Assembly: GCF_013294065.1 (NCBI RefSeq) | Contig: NZ_JABSNM010000002.1 | Span: forward strand, 124,001-188,000 | Reading direction: 5' to 3' | Length of the DNA stretch: 64,000 nt | Source of the DNA: Sphaerotilus uruguayifluvii | GTDB taxonomy: Bacteria; Pseudomonadota; Gammaproteobacteria; Burkholderiales; Burkholderiaceae_C | Shown: in pieces, positions 17,333-26,063 of the stretch | Numbering within the stretch: position 1 is the stretch's first letter | How the letters are laid out: each line of letters opens with the position of its first letter | The notes under the pieces: generated by a model | Databases searched by the model: none | Told to the model about the DNA's origin: nothing | The model's input: only the letters and a program-made list of their open reading frames with translations | Program-made: the position numbers and the translations under genes

Positions 17333-18565
17333 TTACCCCGAGGTGGACAACAGGGGTACCTCGCTCATGTGGACGTCGAGACGACGACGCTGCGCCGCGT
17401 CGTAGCCGAAATCAGCGGCGTGCATCAGCCAAGCCCGCTGCACGGCCTCGATCGCCTCGACTGTCTGCGCCACCAGACGGGTCTCGTCGCTACCGATCTT
17501 GCGGGCCAGCCGCCGGAACGTGTCCAGCCGCACGTCCTGCCAGCGTTTCGATCCACCGAAGTTGAGCGCCATCCGGTCGTCAGGCAGGTACTGGATCGTC
17601 GAGACCAAGTCGTAGGCCGGCGACAGCCGGGCCTTCAGTCCGTCCGGATACTGGAGGGACCAGTTCTTGTGATGCGCATCGCCGTTGCCGCTGGCCACCA
17701 GGAAAACCAGCCGCCGCACCAGCTCGGCCAGATCATCGGGGCCAGCCAGCGCCAGCGTGATCCGGGCGATCGTCTCGATGTTGAAGCGCTCATACTTGCG
17801 CTCCGGGTAGAGATCGAGTACCTGGGCGAAGTCCTCGATGTGGATTCGCCGCCCCGAAGCCGGTCGATCGAAACGACGAATCACGAACGCCTGCCGCTCA
17901 CCACGAGGTGGTCGGATCGACGCAGGCAGACCGCTCACCGCCGCCAGATCGATCAACGCGCACTCCGGCACCGTGATGCCACTGGCCCGCGCCCACAGCA
18001 TCGTCGCGTACTCGTTGGCCGGTACGCCCGGGTAGCGCTGATCGGGCAGCTTAAGGATCCAGTCTCCGCCCAGGCCCGCCACCGGAACGGTCATGCCACG
18101 CTGCGTGCGCAACGCGGAGAACTTGAGCTGCACACCCGCGAGCGAGAAATGCCAGCCCGCGGCGGCATCCACCTCGTCGGACTCCAGCGCGGCAGCGCCA
18201 GGCAACGTATCTGCTCCGTCGGCCTCACCCGCCGGAACGACCCTCACCGCCCCAGGCAGATCCGCTCCCAGCGTCTGCAGCAGCACGAACTCGCGCTCGC
18301 TGATGCCGTGCTTGAGCAATTCGCGCAGCGCACCTTCGGGCAGGAGATTGGAGAACCATGCCGGCAGGCGCGACTTGGCACGCCGAGCCCGAACAGGATC
18401 GTCCTCGAAGACCTGTCCCAGGACAGGGCGCGGCACACTTGTCTGCCACGACGCCAGCAGCCGGAACTCGCAATGCCCCGTCGCGTCCAGTGCCAGCACC
18501 CCGACAGGCAGCTCGTTCAGCAGAACCAGCAGGCGTGACGCAGGGGCGGCCCCACCCGGGATCAC
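17333..18565 (-). CDS. HipA-family serine/threonine kinase-like protein
   Basis: A 410-residue HipA-type protein. It has the N-terminal HipA subdomain (about 1-110, with WFSNLLPEGALRELL), the ATP-loop segment SLAGVQLKFS (141-150), Lys172 in ILKLP, RRFDR, the catalytic NGDAHHKN (294-301, Asp296) and the Mg-binding Asp319 in LSPAYDLV. All kinase residues needed for activity are present. The classical HipA phosphorylates a tRNA synthetase and is held in check by HipB; no HipB-like helix-turn-helix gene is here. Instead it begins with a GTG overlapping the stop of a DUF262 gene (GTGA, 18562-18565) behind a strong GAGGAGG. Codon use is less GC-extreme than neighbouring genes, suggesting transfer. 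Confidence 0.88.
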   Translation of the reverse strand: MIPGGAAPASRLLVLLNELPVGVLALDATGHCEFRLLASWQTSVPRPVLGQVFEDDPVRARRAKSRLPAWFSNLLPEGALRELLKHGISEREFVLLQTLGADLPGAVRVVPAGEADGADTLPGAAALESDEVDAAAGWHFSLAGVQLKFSALRTQRGMTVPVAGLGGDWILKLPDQRYPGVPANEYATMLWARASGITVPECALIDLAAVSGLPASIRPPRGERQAFVIRRFDRPASGRRIHIEDFAQVLDLYPERKYERFNIETIARITLALAGPDDLAELVRRLVFLVASGNGDAHHKNWSLQYPDGLKARLSPAYDLVSTIQYLPDDRMALNFGGSKRWQDVRLDTFRRLARKIGSDETRLVAQTVEAIEAVQRAWLMHAADFGYDAAQRRRLDVHMSEVPLLSTSG

Positions 18566-20238
18566 GGCGCCTCCTCGTCGTCATCCTCCGGCACGCACAG
18601 CGATGCCAGCGACGGCCGGTCACTCGCCTCCCAACGGGCATGGCGGGCGAAGAACGGTGGCAGATGCAGAGCAAGCCGCTCCGCACGGGCGCGCAGAAAA
18701 CCGGCGTCATCACCGGCTAGCAACGCGGCGTGAGCCTGGGCAGTGATGGCGTGCGACGCCAGCACGTCCGCATCGGTCGTGCGAATCAGCAGGGCCTTCA
18801 GTCCGGCAGATCCTGGATGCACCAGACGGTTGGCCACGCTCCGCAGCGCATCGGGCGCCGCAGCAGCACTGCGCAGGATCTGCGCGAACGGAGGATCCGC
18901 CGCGGCCCCGGTCGTCTCGTCGCCCCGGCGATCGAGCCAATAGCCAATGTCGATCGGCTCGCCGGTCCGCAGGTCGCGCGGCTCCAGATCCAACAGGGCC
19001 AGTGACATCAGCTTGGCCGTGGCATGGCGGAAATTGAATCGCTCCCCGGTCGATGGTCCGGGCACAGGCTGCCGCGCCACCATGCCGAGCAGCCGCTGCA
19101 CCGAACCTTCCTCATCGTGCGGATCGATGCGATCCAGTGCCGAGCGCGTCGCCACCGTGTTGCCGGTATGCGAACCATCCAGCGCACCTCGCCATAGCCA
19201 GCGCGCCAGCAGTTCGCGCGAGCGGGGTCGAGGCTGAGGATGATGCAGGAAGAACTTGCCCAGCGTCACCAGCGGCAGCCGGTACGGCAGCAGATCGTGG
19301 TGCGCAATGCCAGCATCGAGACGCACGAAACGGATCACGCGGTCCGCCAGAGCCTCGGTGCGTGCAAACACGTCCGGCGCGGTCTGCGGCGCAAGACGCA
19401 GTGGCTCGGCAGTGCCACCGACGATCACGTCCATCCCCTGGACCACCCGCACCAGCCGGTACAGCAGATCCTCGTCGATGCAGCCAAATTCGGTCGACGC
19501 CGCCAGCGTGGTGACAAGAGCCTTCAGAGATGCCTTCGACTGCCCGGCCCGCGCGCCGTTGAGGGCATCGAACACCTCGGCATCACTGAGCCGCTTGCCG
19601 CTCGAATTGAGTCGCCCGAAGATCTCTCGCAGCGTCGCCTCGCTGCCGCTGCGCACGACGTAGGCGGGAATGTCGTACTCGCGCAGCCGTTTGCCCAGCA
19701 GCAGCGCTTGCTCGCGCCGCTCGCGACTGCCAGCATGATCGAACAGCCATGCAAACAGCCGTTCCGAATCGAGGATGCGGTTCAGCGGCAGCCAGCGCCC
19801 CGGATCAGCCTCGACATGCAACGTCGGCGACGGGGCATGGAAGCTGCATTTGTCCAGATCGAACAGCAGCGTGAAGTCGTCGCCGTCCTCGTCAGACGTC
19901 AGCAGGATGCGAGCGAGCGACACCAACCGCTGCTGTCCATCGACGACGAGCAGCGCATTGGGCAGGTACGGCGCCTCCAGTCGCCACTCGCCCCATTGCA
20001 ACCGCTCGGCCTGGGCCTCGCTTTCCCAGAATAGCAACGTACCCACCGGATAGCCCCGGTAGAGGCTGTCGACGAGCTTGCGCGCGTCATTGCGATCCCA
20101 AGCGAGGCGACGCTGGAACGACGGGATTCGCAGCCTCCCAGCCCGGATCTGCTGCATCAGATCCTCGATCTTGAAAGCCCGAGCCTCGGGCCGCGCTTCC
20201 AGCAGTTCCGGCGGTTCGGAAGATGAGACAGCATGCAT
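18562..20238 (-). CDS. DUF262-domain protein (ParB/GmrS-like nucleotide-hydrolase fold) paired with HipA
   Basis: A 558-residue protein. The DUF262 domain covers about residues 20-250, with RIPSFQRRLAWD (37-48), YPVGTLLFW (63-71), the ParB-like motif VVDGQQRL (98-105) and FGRLNSSGKRLSDAEVFDAL near 210. DUF262 proteins bind and hydrolyse nucleotides and sense or cut modified DNA in systems such as GmrSD and SspE/BrxU. The C-terminal 300 residues are mostly helical and show no convincing DUF1524 HNH nuclease motif. The stop codon overlaps the HipA start, so the two are translated together. It begins 50 nt after ligJ on the same strand, with a small GCGGGG/CCCCGC stem between them. A role in defence or toxin control is inferred, not shown. 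Confidence 0.82.
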   Translation of the reverse strand: MHAVSSSEPPELLEARPEARAFKIEDLMQQIRAGRLRIPSFQRRLAWDRNDARKLVDSLYRGYPVGTLLFWESEAQAERLQWGEWRLEAPYLPNALLVVDGQQRLVSLARILLTSDEDGDDFTLLFDLDKCSFHAPSPTLHVEADPGRWLPLNRILDSERLFAWLFDHAGSRERREQALLLGKRLREYDIPAYVVRSGSEATLREIFGRLNSSGKRLSDAEVFDALNGARAGQSKASLKALVTTLAASTEFGCIDEDLLYRLVRVVQGMDVIVGGTAEPLRLAPQTAPDVFARTEALADRVIRFVRLDAGIAHHDLLPYRLPLVTLGKFFLHHPQPRPRSRELLARWLWRGALDGSHTGNTVATRSALDRIDPHDEEGSVQRLLGMVARQPVPGPSTGERFNFRHATAKLMSLALLDLEPRDLRTGEPIDIGYWLDRRGDETTGAAADPPFAQILRSAAAAPDALRSVANRLVHPGSAGLKALLIRTTDADVLASHAITAQAHAALLAGDDAGFLRARAERLALHLPPFFARHARWEASDRPSLASLCVPEDDDEEAP

Positions 20239-20288
20239 GCGGGGATTCTCTCACCCCGCCTTGCGGTGCGGTCTCTGCGATACGTCGA

Positions 20289-21335
20289 TCAGCGCCCGCG
20301 GGCCTTCAGCGCCGCATCCAGCCGAGGAAACACGCGCCGCGCATTGCCCTCATAGACCAGGAAGCGCTCCTCGTCCGTCAGGTTCTCGGTGGCGTTGACG
20401 TAGCGCTTGGTGTCGTCGTAGTAGTAGCCGGTCTGCGGGTCGATCCCGCGCACGGCGCCGATCATCTCGGAGGCGAACAGGATGTTCTTCACCGGGATCA
20501 CCTTGGTCAGCAGGTCGATGCCCGGCTGGTGATAGACGCAGGTGTCGAAGAAGATGTTGTTCAGCAGATGCTCGTCGAGCAGCGGCTTCTTCATCTCCTG
20601 CGCCAGGCCGCGGAAACGGCCCCAGTGGTAAGGCACCGCGCCGCCGCCGTGCGGGATCAGGAACTTCAGGGTCGGGAAGTCCTTGAACAGATCGCCCTGC
20701 AGGCACTGCATGAAGGCGGTGGTGTCGGCGTTCAGGTAGTGGCTGCCGGTGGTGTGGAAGCAGCTGTTGCAGCTGGTCGAGACGTGGATCATCGCCGGGA
20801 TGTCGTGCTCGACCATCTTTTCATAGATGGGGTACCAGTGGCGGTCGGTCAGCGGCGGGCTGTTCCAGTGGCCGCCCGACGGATCCGGGTTCAGGTTGAT
20901 GCCGACGAAGCCGTAGTCCTTGACGCAGCGCTCCAGCTCGGGAATGCAGGTCTTCGGGTCCACGCCCGGCGACTGCGGCAGCATCGCCGCGCCGATGAAG
21001 TTGTCCGGGAAGAGCTGGCTGACGCGGTAGCACAGCTCGTTGCAGATGGCGGCCCAGGTCGACGAGGTCTCGAAGTCGCCGATGTGGTGCGCCATGAAGC
21101 TGGCGCGCGGGCTGAAGATGGTCAGGTCCGAGCCGCGTTCCTTCATCAGGCGCAGCTGGTTCTTCTCGATCGACTCGCGCAGCTCGTCGTCGCTGATCTT
21201 CAGGGCCTTGGGGTCGGGCTTCTGGCTCGGGTCCTTCAGCGCGGCGATCTGCAGGTCGCGCCAGGCGCCCAGCGCGGCCGGCGCGGTGGTGTAGTGGCCG
21301 TGGACGTCGATGATCAGGGGTTGGGCTTGGCTCAT
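20289..21335 (-). CDS. ligJ: 4-oxalomesaconate hydratase (LigJ/PmdE)
   Basis: A 348-residue amidohydrolase-superfamily hydratase that adds water to 4-oxalomesaconate to give 4-carboxy-4-hydroxy-2-oxoadipate, the LigK substrate. The metal motif is IIDVHGHYTT (His12, His14). Blocks SPRASFMAHHIGDF, ELERCVKDYGFVGINLNPDP, LIPHGGGAVPYHWGRFRGLA and FFDTCVYHQPGI are those of LigJ rather than resorcylate decarboxylase. The N terminus carries a longer Lys/Pro-rich insertion (KDPSQKPDPKALKISDDE). It follows the ModA-like gene by about 54 nt in a unit with its own lig-type promoter. Confidence 0.95.
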   Translation of the reverse strand: MSQAQPLIIDVHGHYTTAPAALGAWRDLQIAALKDPSQKPDPKALKISDDELRESIEKNQLRLMKERGSDLTIFSPRASFMAHHIGDFETSSTWAAICNELCYRVSQLFPDNFIGAAMLPQSPGVDPKTCIPELERCVKDYGFVGINLNPDPSGGHWNSPPLTDRHWYPIYEKMVEHDIPAMIHVSTSCNSCFHTTGSHYLNADTTAFMQCLQGDLFKDFPTLKFLIPHGGGAVPYHWGRFRGLAQEMKKPLLDEHLLNNIFFDTCVYHQPGIDLLTKVIPVKNILFASEMIGAVRGIDPQTGYYYDDTKRYVNATENLTDEERFLVYEGNARRVFPRLDAALKARGR

Positions 21336-21389
21336 GGGGGGCTCGGTGAAAAGACGGAAAGACGGTCGGCGCAGGCGGGAGCGCTGGGC

Positions 21390-22100
21390 TCAGGCCGGCT
21401 CCATGCCCTGGCGACGCTTGGCCGCGACGGCCTCGGGCGAGGTCATGAAGTCGAGCATCGCGCGCACGGCGTCCGGCTGAGTGCAGCGGGCGGCGACGCC
21501 GGCCGAGAAGATGGTGGTGATCTGGATGGCGTCAGGCAGCGGGCCGACGATGTCGATGCCCTCGACGTGGATCAGCTCGCTGAGCTGCTGGAAGCCCAGC
21601 TCGACCTCGCCCGCGGCCACCAGCGAACCCACCGGCGTGCCTGGCGGCGGCGTCACCAGCCGCGCGGCCACCTCGGCGGCGATGCCCCAGCGCTCGAACA
21701 GCTTCGCCAGCGCGACACCGCTCGGGCCGGTCGAGTAGCTCACGCTGCGCGCGGCCAGCACGGCGGCCTTCACGCTGTCCTCGCTGGACAGATCGGGGTG
21801 CGGCGCGCCCGAGCGCACCGCCACCGCCACGCCCGAGCGCACCAGATCCACCCGGCTGCCTGGCTGCACATGGCCGCCGGCGATCAGCTTGTCGATCGCG
21901 TCCGAGCCCAGGATCACCACGTCGAAGGCTTCGCCCGCAGCGACCCGCCTGGCGGCATCGACGCCGCCGACCGAGGCGATCTCGGCCTGGCGGCCGCTGC
22001 GGCCCTGCCAGTCGGCGACCAGCTCGGCCAGCAGCTGGCGGGTGGCCATCGAGGAAATGCCCTTGACGGGCGACGGCAGCGCGCGGGGGTCGGAGGTCAT
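21390..22100 (-). CDS. ModA-like substrate-binding-fold protein without signal peptide, in the lig regulon
   Basis: A 236-residue type 2 periplasmic-binding fold resembling molybdate-binding ModA ([68 protein letters not shown]). Unlike ModA it has no signal peptide or hydrophobic N terminus, so it should stay in the cytoplasm, and no ModB or ModC genes are nearby. It is the first gene of the ligJ unit, 27 nt downstream of the conserved lig promoter -10 element. Possible roles are a carboxylate or tautomer handler in the pathway or a ligand sensor; none is proven. The pathway's usual PrpF-type oxalomesaconate tautomerase (LigU/GalD) is absent from the window. Confidence 0.75.
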   Translation of the reverse strand: MTSDPRALPSPVKGISSMATRQLLAELVADWQGRSGRQAEIASVGGVDAARRVAAGEAFDVVILGSDAIDKLIAGGHVQPGSRVDLVRSGVAVAVRSGAPHPDLSSEDSVKAAVLAARSVSYSTGPSGVALAKLFERWGIAAEVAARLVTPPPGTPVGSLVAAGEVELGFQQLSELIHVEGIDIVGPLPDAIQITTIFSAGVAARCTQPDAVRAMLDFMTSPEAVAAKRRQGMEPA

Positions 22101-22109
22101 GCGAAATCC

Positions 22110-22205
22110 TGAGGGAGACTTCGCGCATTCTCGGCAGCCACCGCCATGCCGGCCAGAGTCGGCGGGAACTAGCAGCTATCTTCCCTCGGCATTGCTGATC
22201 CGGGT
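22110..22205 (-). promoter_or_regulatory. lig-type activator-dependent promoter for the ModA-like/ligJ unit
   Basis: This block repeats the elements found ahead of ligK with the same spacing: ATGCCG (22146-22151), ACTAGCAGCTATC (22168-22180, TAGCAGCTA palindrome), CGGCAT (22187-22192) and a minus-strand -10-like GAGAAT at 22127-22132. From the left edge of the -10 to the ACTAGC box is 41 nt in both copies. ACCGCCATGCCG is also identical. The pattern fits a LysR-type activator site; no LysR gene lies in this window. Confidence 0.7.
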
Positions 22206-22220
22206 TGTCCCGGATGCCGC

Positions 22221-23537
22221 TCAGCCCGTCACGGTGCTGCGCAGGCGCTCCATGCGCTCCTCGGTACGCTCGCGGGTGCCGGTCGGCACCTTGCCGCTGA
22301 TCGCCACCGCGGCCGGCGCGGCCAGCATGCGCCGGGTGCAGTCGCGCACCGCGTCGGCGTCCACCACCTCCAGCGCCGCCATCCACTCGGCGCCGCTGCG
22401 CACCCGCCCGAGCGCGAACAGGTCGAGCGCGGCCATCTCCAACCGGTGCTGCGCGCCCTCGCGCTGGCGCACCGCGCGCACCGCGATCTGGTTGCGCGCG
22501 CGCAGCAGGTCGGTCTCGCTGACCCGCTCGGCCTGCGCCTGCAGCAGCGCGACGATCTCGTCCTGGCAGGCCTCAAGGTGCTCGGCCGTGGTCGAGGCCT
22601 CCAGCACGAACTGCCCGGCCAGATCCGACTGGTCGGTCGAGCAGCCGGCGTAGTAGACCAGCCCCAGGCGCTCGCGCACCCGGTCGAGCAGCGGCGAGCT
22701 CATGCCCTCGCCCAGCACCGCCGCGGCCATCACGCCGGTGGCGGCCAGCGGATCGAGCCGGTCGGGCAGCGGGAAGCCGGCCACCAGATGCGTCTGGCTG
22801 GAGCCCGCCTGGCGCCGGCTCTTCACCCCGCCGACCCAGGTCGGCGGCGCCACGAGATTGGGCGTGCCGGTGGGCATGTCGCCGAAGACCGCCTCGACCT
22901 CGCGCGCCAGCGCCTGCGGATCGACCGGGCCGGACACCGCAACGATCAGGTTGCTGCCGGTGTACTGGCGCGCGACATAGCCGGTCAGCTCGTCGCGGCT
23001 GAAACGCTCGATGTTGCGCCGCCGCCCGATCACCGGCTGCGCCAGCGCATGCCTGCCGAACGAGGCCTCGTCGAAGAGCTTGAAGGCGGTGGAGAGCGCG
23101 TCGTCCTCGTCCTCGATGAACTCCTGCAGGATCACCTGGCGCTCGCGCTCCAGCTCGGCCTCGGGAAAGCTGCCGTGGCGCACGATGTCGCCCAGCATGC
23201 GCACGAAGCTCAGCGCGTCGCGCGCCAGGCCGCGCATGTGGTAGGCGGTGTGGTCCTTGTCGGTGTGCGCATTGACCTCGGCGCCGAGCAGCTCGGCCTC
23301 GAGATTGATCTGCTGGCAGTCGCGCGTCGCGGTGCCTTTGAAGGCCATGTGCTCGACGACATGGCTGATGCCGTTGAGCCGCGCGCTCTCGTGGCGGCTG
23401 CCGGTGCGCACGTAGATGCTGACGTTCGTGCTGGCCAGATGCGGGGGCCGCACCGCCAGGATGCGCACGCCGTTGGGCAGGACCAGGACCTCGGTGTCGT
23501 CGTCGCCGCAGGTCGGGCGGGAAAGGGAATGGGTCAT
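22221..23537 (-). CDS. M16-family zinc metallopeptidase
   Basis: A 438-residue peptidase of the pitrilysin/processing-peptidase type. The inverted zinc motif HVVEH (His59, Glu62, His63) lies in NGISHVVEHMAFKGT, with the downstream acidic ligand region ELLGAEVNAHTDKDHTAYH. The C-terminal half repeats the fold (GMSSPLLDRVRERLGLVYYAGC) as in single-chain bacterial M16B enzymes of 410-450 residues. No signal peptide is evident. The start at MTHSLSRP (23537) is chosen because longer in-frame sequence is low-complexity and not M16-like. The substrate is unknown; it is probably a general peptide-processing enzyme. Confidence 0.9.
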   Translation of the reverse strand: MTHSLSRPTCGDDDTEVLVLPNGVRILAVRPPHLASTNVSIYVRTGSRHESARLNGISHVVEHMAFKGTATRDCQQINLEAELLGAEVNAHTDKDHTAYHMRGLARDALSFVRMLGDIVRHGSFPEAELERERQVILQEFIEDEDDALSTAFKLFDEASFGRHALAQPVIGRRRNIERFSRDELTGYVARQYTGSNLIVAVSGPVDPQALAREVEAVFGDMPTGTPNLVAPPTWVGGVKSRRQAGSSQTHLVAGFPLPDRLDPLAATGVMAAAVLGEGMSSPLLDRVRERLGLVYYAGCSTDQSDLAGQFVLEASTTAEHLEACQDEIVALLQAQAERVSETDLLRARNQIAVRAVRQREGAQHRLEMAALDLFALGRVRSGAEWMAALEVVDADAVRDCTRRMLAAPAAVAISGKVPTGTRERTEERMERLRSTVTG

Positions 23538-23577
23538 GCCGGCATTGTGCCGGCAGGCCCCCCGACGCGACGGCCGC

Positions 23578-24135
23578 TCAGCGGCGGATGAAGCGCACGA
23601 AGGCGTCGAGCTGGTGGCGGATGTGCTCCCTCGAGTCGCCGTCGACCAGGCGGCCGGCGTCGGCATCGACCTTGTTCTGCACCTGGCCGATCATCACCTC
23701 GGGCAGGTTCATCACGCGCGCATCGAGCGCGACCAGCACCTGGCGCAGGTGGTACTGCGCCCGCACGCCGCCGAGAACGCCCATCGACGCGCTCTGCAGC
23801 GCCACCGGCTTGGCGGACAGCGGCTTGCCCGGCAGGCGCGAGAGCCAGTCCAGCGCGTTCTTCAGCACGCCCGGCACCGAGTAGTTGTATTCCGGCGTCA
23901 CGATCACCACGCCGTCGGCCGCGAACACCGCCTCGGCCAGCCGCGCCACGCCGTCGGGCAGGCCGGCGTCGAAGGTGTCCTGGTCATAGAGCGGAATGTC
24001 GCCCAGCGTCGCATGCAGCGCGATCTCGACATCGGCGGCCACCAGCTCCGGCAGCGTCTGCGCGACCATGCGGTTGAACGAGGCGCGGCGCAGGCTGCCG
24101 GTGACGACGAGGAGGCGAGTGCGGGAATCAGGCAT
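23578..24135 (-). CDS. NADPH-dependent FMN reductase family protein
   Basis: A 185-residue flavodoxin-like reductase. The phosphate-binding loop is VTGSLRRASFNRMVAQTLPEL near the N terminus, followed by PLYDQDTF, the VIVTPEYNYSVPGVLKNALDWLSR flavin block (family signature PEYN.S.PG.LKNA.DW) and KPVALQSAS. Members reduce FMN or quinones with NADPH. It ends 40 nt upstream of the M16 gene. Lying just downstream of the cobalamin operon on the same strand, it could supply reduced flavin for cobalt reduction or BluB, but this is only a positional argument. Confidence 0.9.
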   Translation of the reverse strand: MPDSRTRLLVVTGSLRRASFNRMVAQTLPELVAADVEIALHATLGDIPLYDQDTFDAGLPDGVARLAEAVFAADGVVIVTPEYNYSVPGVLKNALDWLSRLPGKPLSAKPVALQSASMGVLGGVRAQYHLRQVLVALDARVMNLPEVMIGQVQNKVDADAGRLVDGDSREHIRHQLDAFVRFIRR

Positions 24136-24260
24136 GAGGAACTCCGTGTTCGGCGCCGGGGCCCGCAAGGGTGCGAAGCCGGCATGTCCTCATGGTGCGC
24201 CGCAGCGTGCGCCGGCGCTGTCGGCCGGACCTGCGCAGGCGTGTCGGACGGGTCCGACGC

Positions 24261-24629
24261 TCAGTGTCGGTCGCCGCGCAGCTCGGCGCCTGCGGATTCC
24301 ACCTCCAGCGTGCAGTCGCAGCCGATGCCGGCGGCGATCAGGCGGCGGGCGCTGCGGCGCAGCAGCGGGGCGGCCGGGCGCAGCCAGACGGGCAGCGGTG
24401 CGTGCTGGCCGGTCAGCAGGCCGCAGACATAGCGCGCGGCGCCTTCGTCCCATTCGAGCATCCGGCAGGCGCCGTCGCGGCGCTGGCTGGCGAGCATGCC
24501 GACCGGGCAGGGTTCGGTCAGGCAGCACAGGCCGCAGCCGTTGCAGGCCTGGCCCGGCGCGGGCTTGCGCGGCGCGTTGACGCGAATCTCGATGACGCGG
24601 CGTTCTGCGGCAACGGGGGGGTCGTCCAT
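24261..24629 (-). CDS. Small cysteine-cluster protein (YkgJ-like)
   Basis: A 122-residue protein with a tight cysteine cluster, CNGCGLCC (Cys29, 32, 35, 36) plus Cys41 in EPCPVG and Cys54 in GACRMLEW. The spacing is typical of YkgJ-type proteins thought to bind zinc or an Fe-S cluster. The rest is rich in Arg and Ala with a closing IGCDCTLEVE. Start at MDDPPVAAERR (24629). It follows the ferredoxin gene by 64 nt on the same strand. Function is unknown. Confidence 0.75.
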   Translation of the reverse strand: MDDPPVAAERRVIEIRVNAPRKPAPGQACNGCGLCCLTEPCPVGMLASQRRDGACRMLEWDEGAARYVCGLLTGQHAPLPVWLRPAAPLLRRSARRLIAAGIGCDCTLEVESAGAELRGDRH

Positions 24630-24693
24630 CGTGCCAGTGCAACATGCCCCGCCAAGGACGGATGCGCCGAAAAGCGCGCTCTCCCCCGTTGCT

Positions 24694-25059
24694 TCAGCCG
24701 CCCGCGCCGTCGTCCGCGCAGGTGCCCGGCCCCTGGTAGAAGACCAGATCATCGACCGGTTCGCCGCCGACCAGGTGCGAGGCGATGATGCGGTCCATGT
24801 TCTGCGGCGTGACGTCGTGGTACCAGGTGCCGTCGGGCTGAACGCACATCACCGGGCCGCCCTTGCAGGCGGCGAAGCAGCTCACCCGGCTGCGCTTGAC
24901 GCGCAGCTCGCCGTCGTTCAGGCCCGCGGCCTTGAACTTCTCGCCCAGGCTGTCGAACAGCGCCTGCGCCTCGCCATCCTGGGTGCAGCGCGGGCCGGTG
25001 CAGACCAGCAGGTGGCGGCGGTAGGCGCCGATTCTGGGCTTGACGGTCGTCTCGCTCAT
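24694..25059 (-). CDS. Thioredoxin-like [2Fe-2S] ferredoxin
   Basis: A 121-residue protein starting [20 protein letters not shown]. Cysteines at Cys20, Cys25, Cys61, Cys65 and Cys72 ([20 protein letters not shown]) have the spacing of thioredoxin-fold [2Fe-2S] ferredoxins. Such genes are repeatedly found in cobalamin clusters. The ATG overlaps the cobJ stop codon (25056-25059), tying it to the operon. A role as electron donor to a corrin-pathway reductase or cobalt reduction is plausible. Confidence 0.88.
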   Translation of the reverse strand: MSETTVKPRIGAYRRHLLVCTGPRCTQDGEAQALFDSLGEKFKAAGLNDGELRVKRSRVSCFAACKGGPVMCVQPDGTWYHDVTPQNMDRIIASHLVGGEPVDDLVFYQGPGTCADDGAGG

Positions 25060-26063
25060 GCTTCGCTCTCCTCGGGCAGATCGGCGGCGGCGGCTTCCAG
25101 CGGCTCGTCCAGCGTGGCGCGGATGTAGTCAATGGGCAGGCGGTGGCGCGCAGCGAGCTGCTCGACGCTCTCGCCGGCGGCGTGGTCGATCTGCAGCGCC
25201 TCCAGCCAGCCGTTCAGGCCGGTGGAGAGCGAGCGGCCGGCCTTCTCGCCGTCGCGGGTGGCGCCGCCCTCGTCCATGTCGTACTTGTTGGCGTAGCCGC
25301 GCGGCGTGACCATCAGGCCGTCGCGCACGAAGGTGCTGCTGTTGCCGATCAGCACGGTGCTGAGCATGCCGATGTCCTGCTCGGCCATCTGCGCCAGCGT
25401 CGTGAAGACGACGTTCTGGCGCCGACGGTAGGCGCTCTTGACGATCGCCACCGGCGTGTCGGCGCGGCGGTGGCGCAGGAACAGGCGCTGCGCCTCGACG
25501 ATCTGGCGCGTGCGCCGGCCGCTCTTGGGGTTGTAGAGCGCGACGACGAAGTCGGCCATCGCCACCGCGTCGAGCCGGCGCGCGATCACCGGCCAGGGCG
25601 TGAGCAGGTCGGAGAGCGAGATGGCGCAGAAGTCGTGCGTCAGCGGCGCGCCGACCAGCGCGGCGCAGCTGTTGAGCGCCGAGGCGCCCGGCACGATCTC
25701 GACCGCGACGTCGCCCTCGGGCGTCCAGCCGGCCTGGAACAGCACCTCGTAGGTCGGCCCGGCCATGCCGTAGACGCCGGCGTCGCCGCTGGAGATGAGC
25801 GCCACCTTCCTGCCGGCGCGGGCGGCGTCGAGCGCGCTGACGGCGCGGTCGAGCTCCTCGGTCATGCCCTTGCGCACGACCTCCTTGCCGTCGAGCAGGT
25901 CGGCGACCAGCTTGATGTAGGTGACGTAGCCGACCACCACGTCGGCCTCGGCGATGGCGCTGCGGGCGCGCGCGGTCATGTGCTCGACGCTGCCGGGGCC
26001 GATGCCCACGAGCATGATCTTGCCGGCGGGCACGGCGGCATCGAAGGATTCAGGAGCGTTCAT
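25056..26063 (-). CDS. cobJ: Precorrin-3B / cobalt-factor III C17-methyltransferase
   Basis: A 335-residue SAM-dependent methyltransferase of the CobJ/CbiH group, which methylates C17 and contracts the corrin ring. Motifs are [19 protein letters not shown] (first SAM loop), [33 protein letters not shown] and [12 protein letters not shown]. The C terminus extends about 80 residues past the usual 250, with a Glu-rich end. Start taken at [10 protein letters not shown] (26063); starts at 26075 and 26090 are also in frame and overlap the preceding gene further. The gene ends in a 4-nt overlap with the ferredoxin. Confidence 0.94.
   Translation of the reverse strand: MNAPESFDAAVPAGKIMLVGIGPGSVEHMTARARSAIAEADVVVGYVTYIKLVADLLDGKEVVRKGMTEELDRAVSALDAARAGRKVALISSGDAGVYGMAGPTYEVLFQAGWTPEGDVAVEIVPGASALNSCAALVGAPLTHDFCAISLSDLLTPWPVIARRLDAVAMADFVVALYNPKSGRRTRQIVEAQRLFLRHRRADTPVAIVKSAYRRRQNVVFTTLAQMAEQDIGMLSTVLIGNSSTFVRDGLMVTPRGYANKYDMDEGGATRDGEKAGRSLSTGLNGWLEALQIDHAAGESVEQLAARHRLPIDYIRATLDEPLEAAAADLPEESEA

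Noticed and set aside
18562-20238. HNH (DUF1524) nuclease domain in the DUF262 protein
   Set aside because: NRLVHPGSAG near the C terminus looked like an HxxP motif, but no further HNH residues follow, so a nuclease call is not supported.
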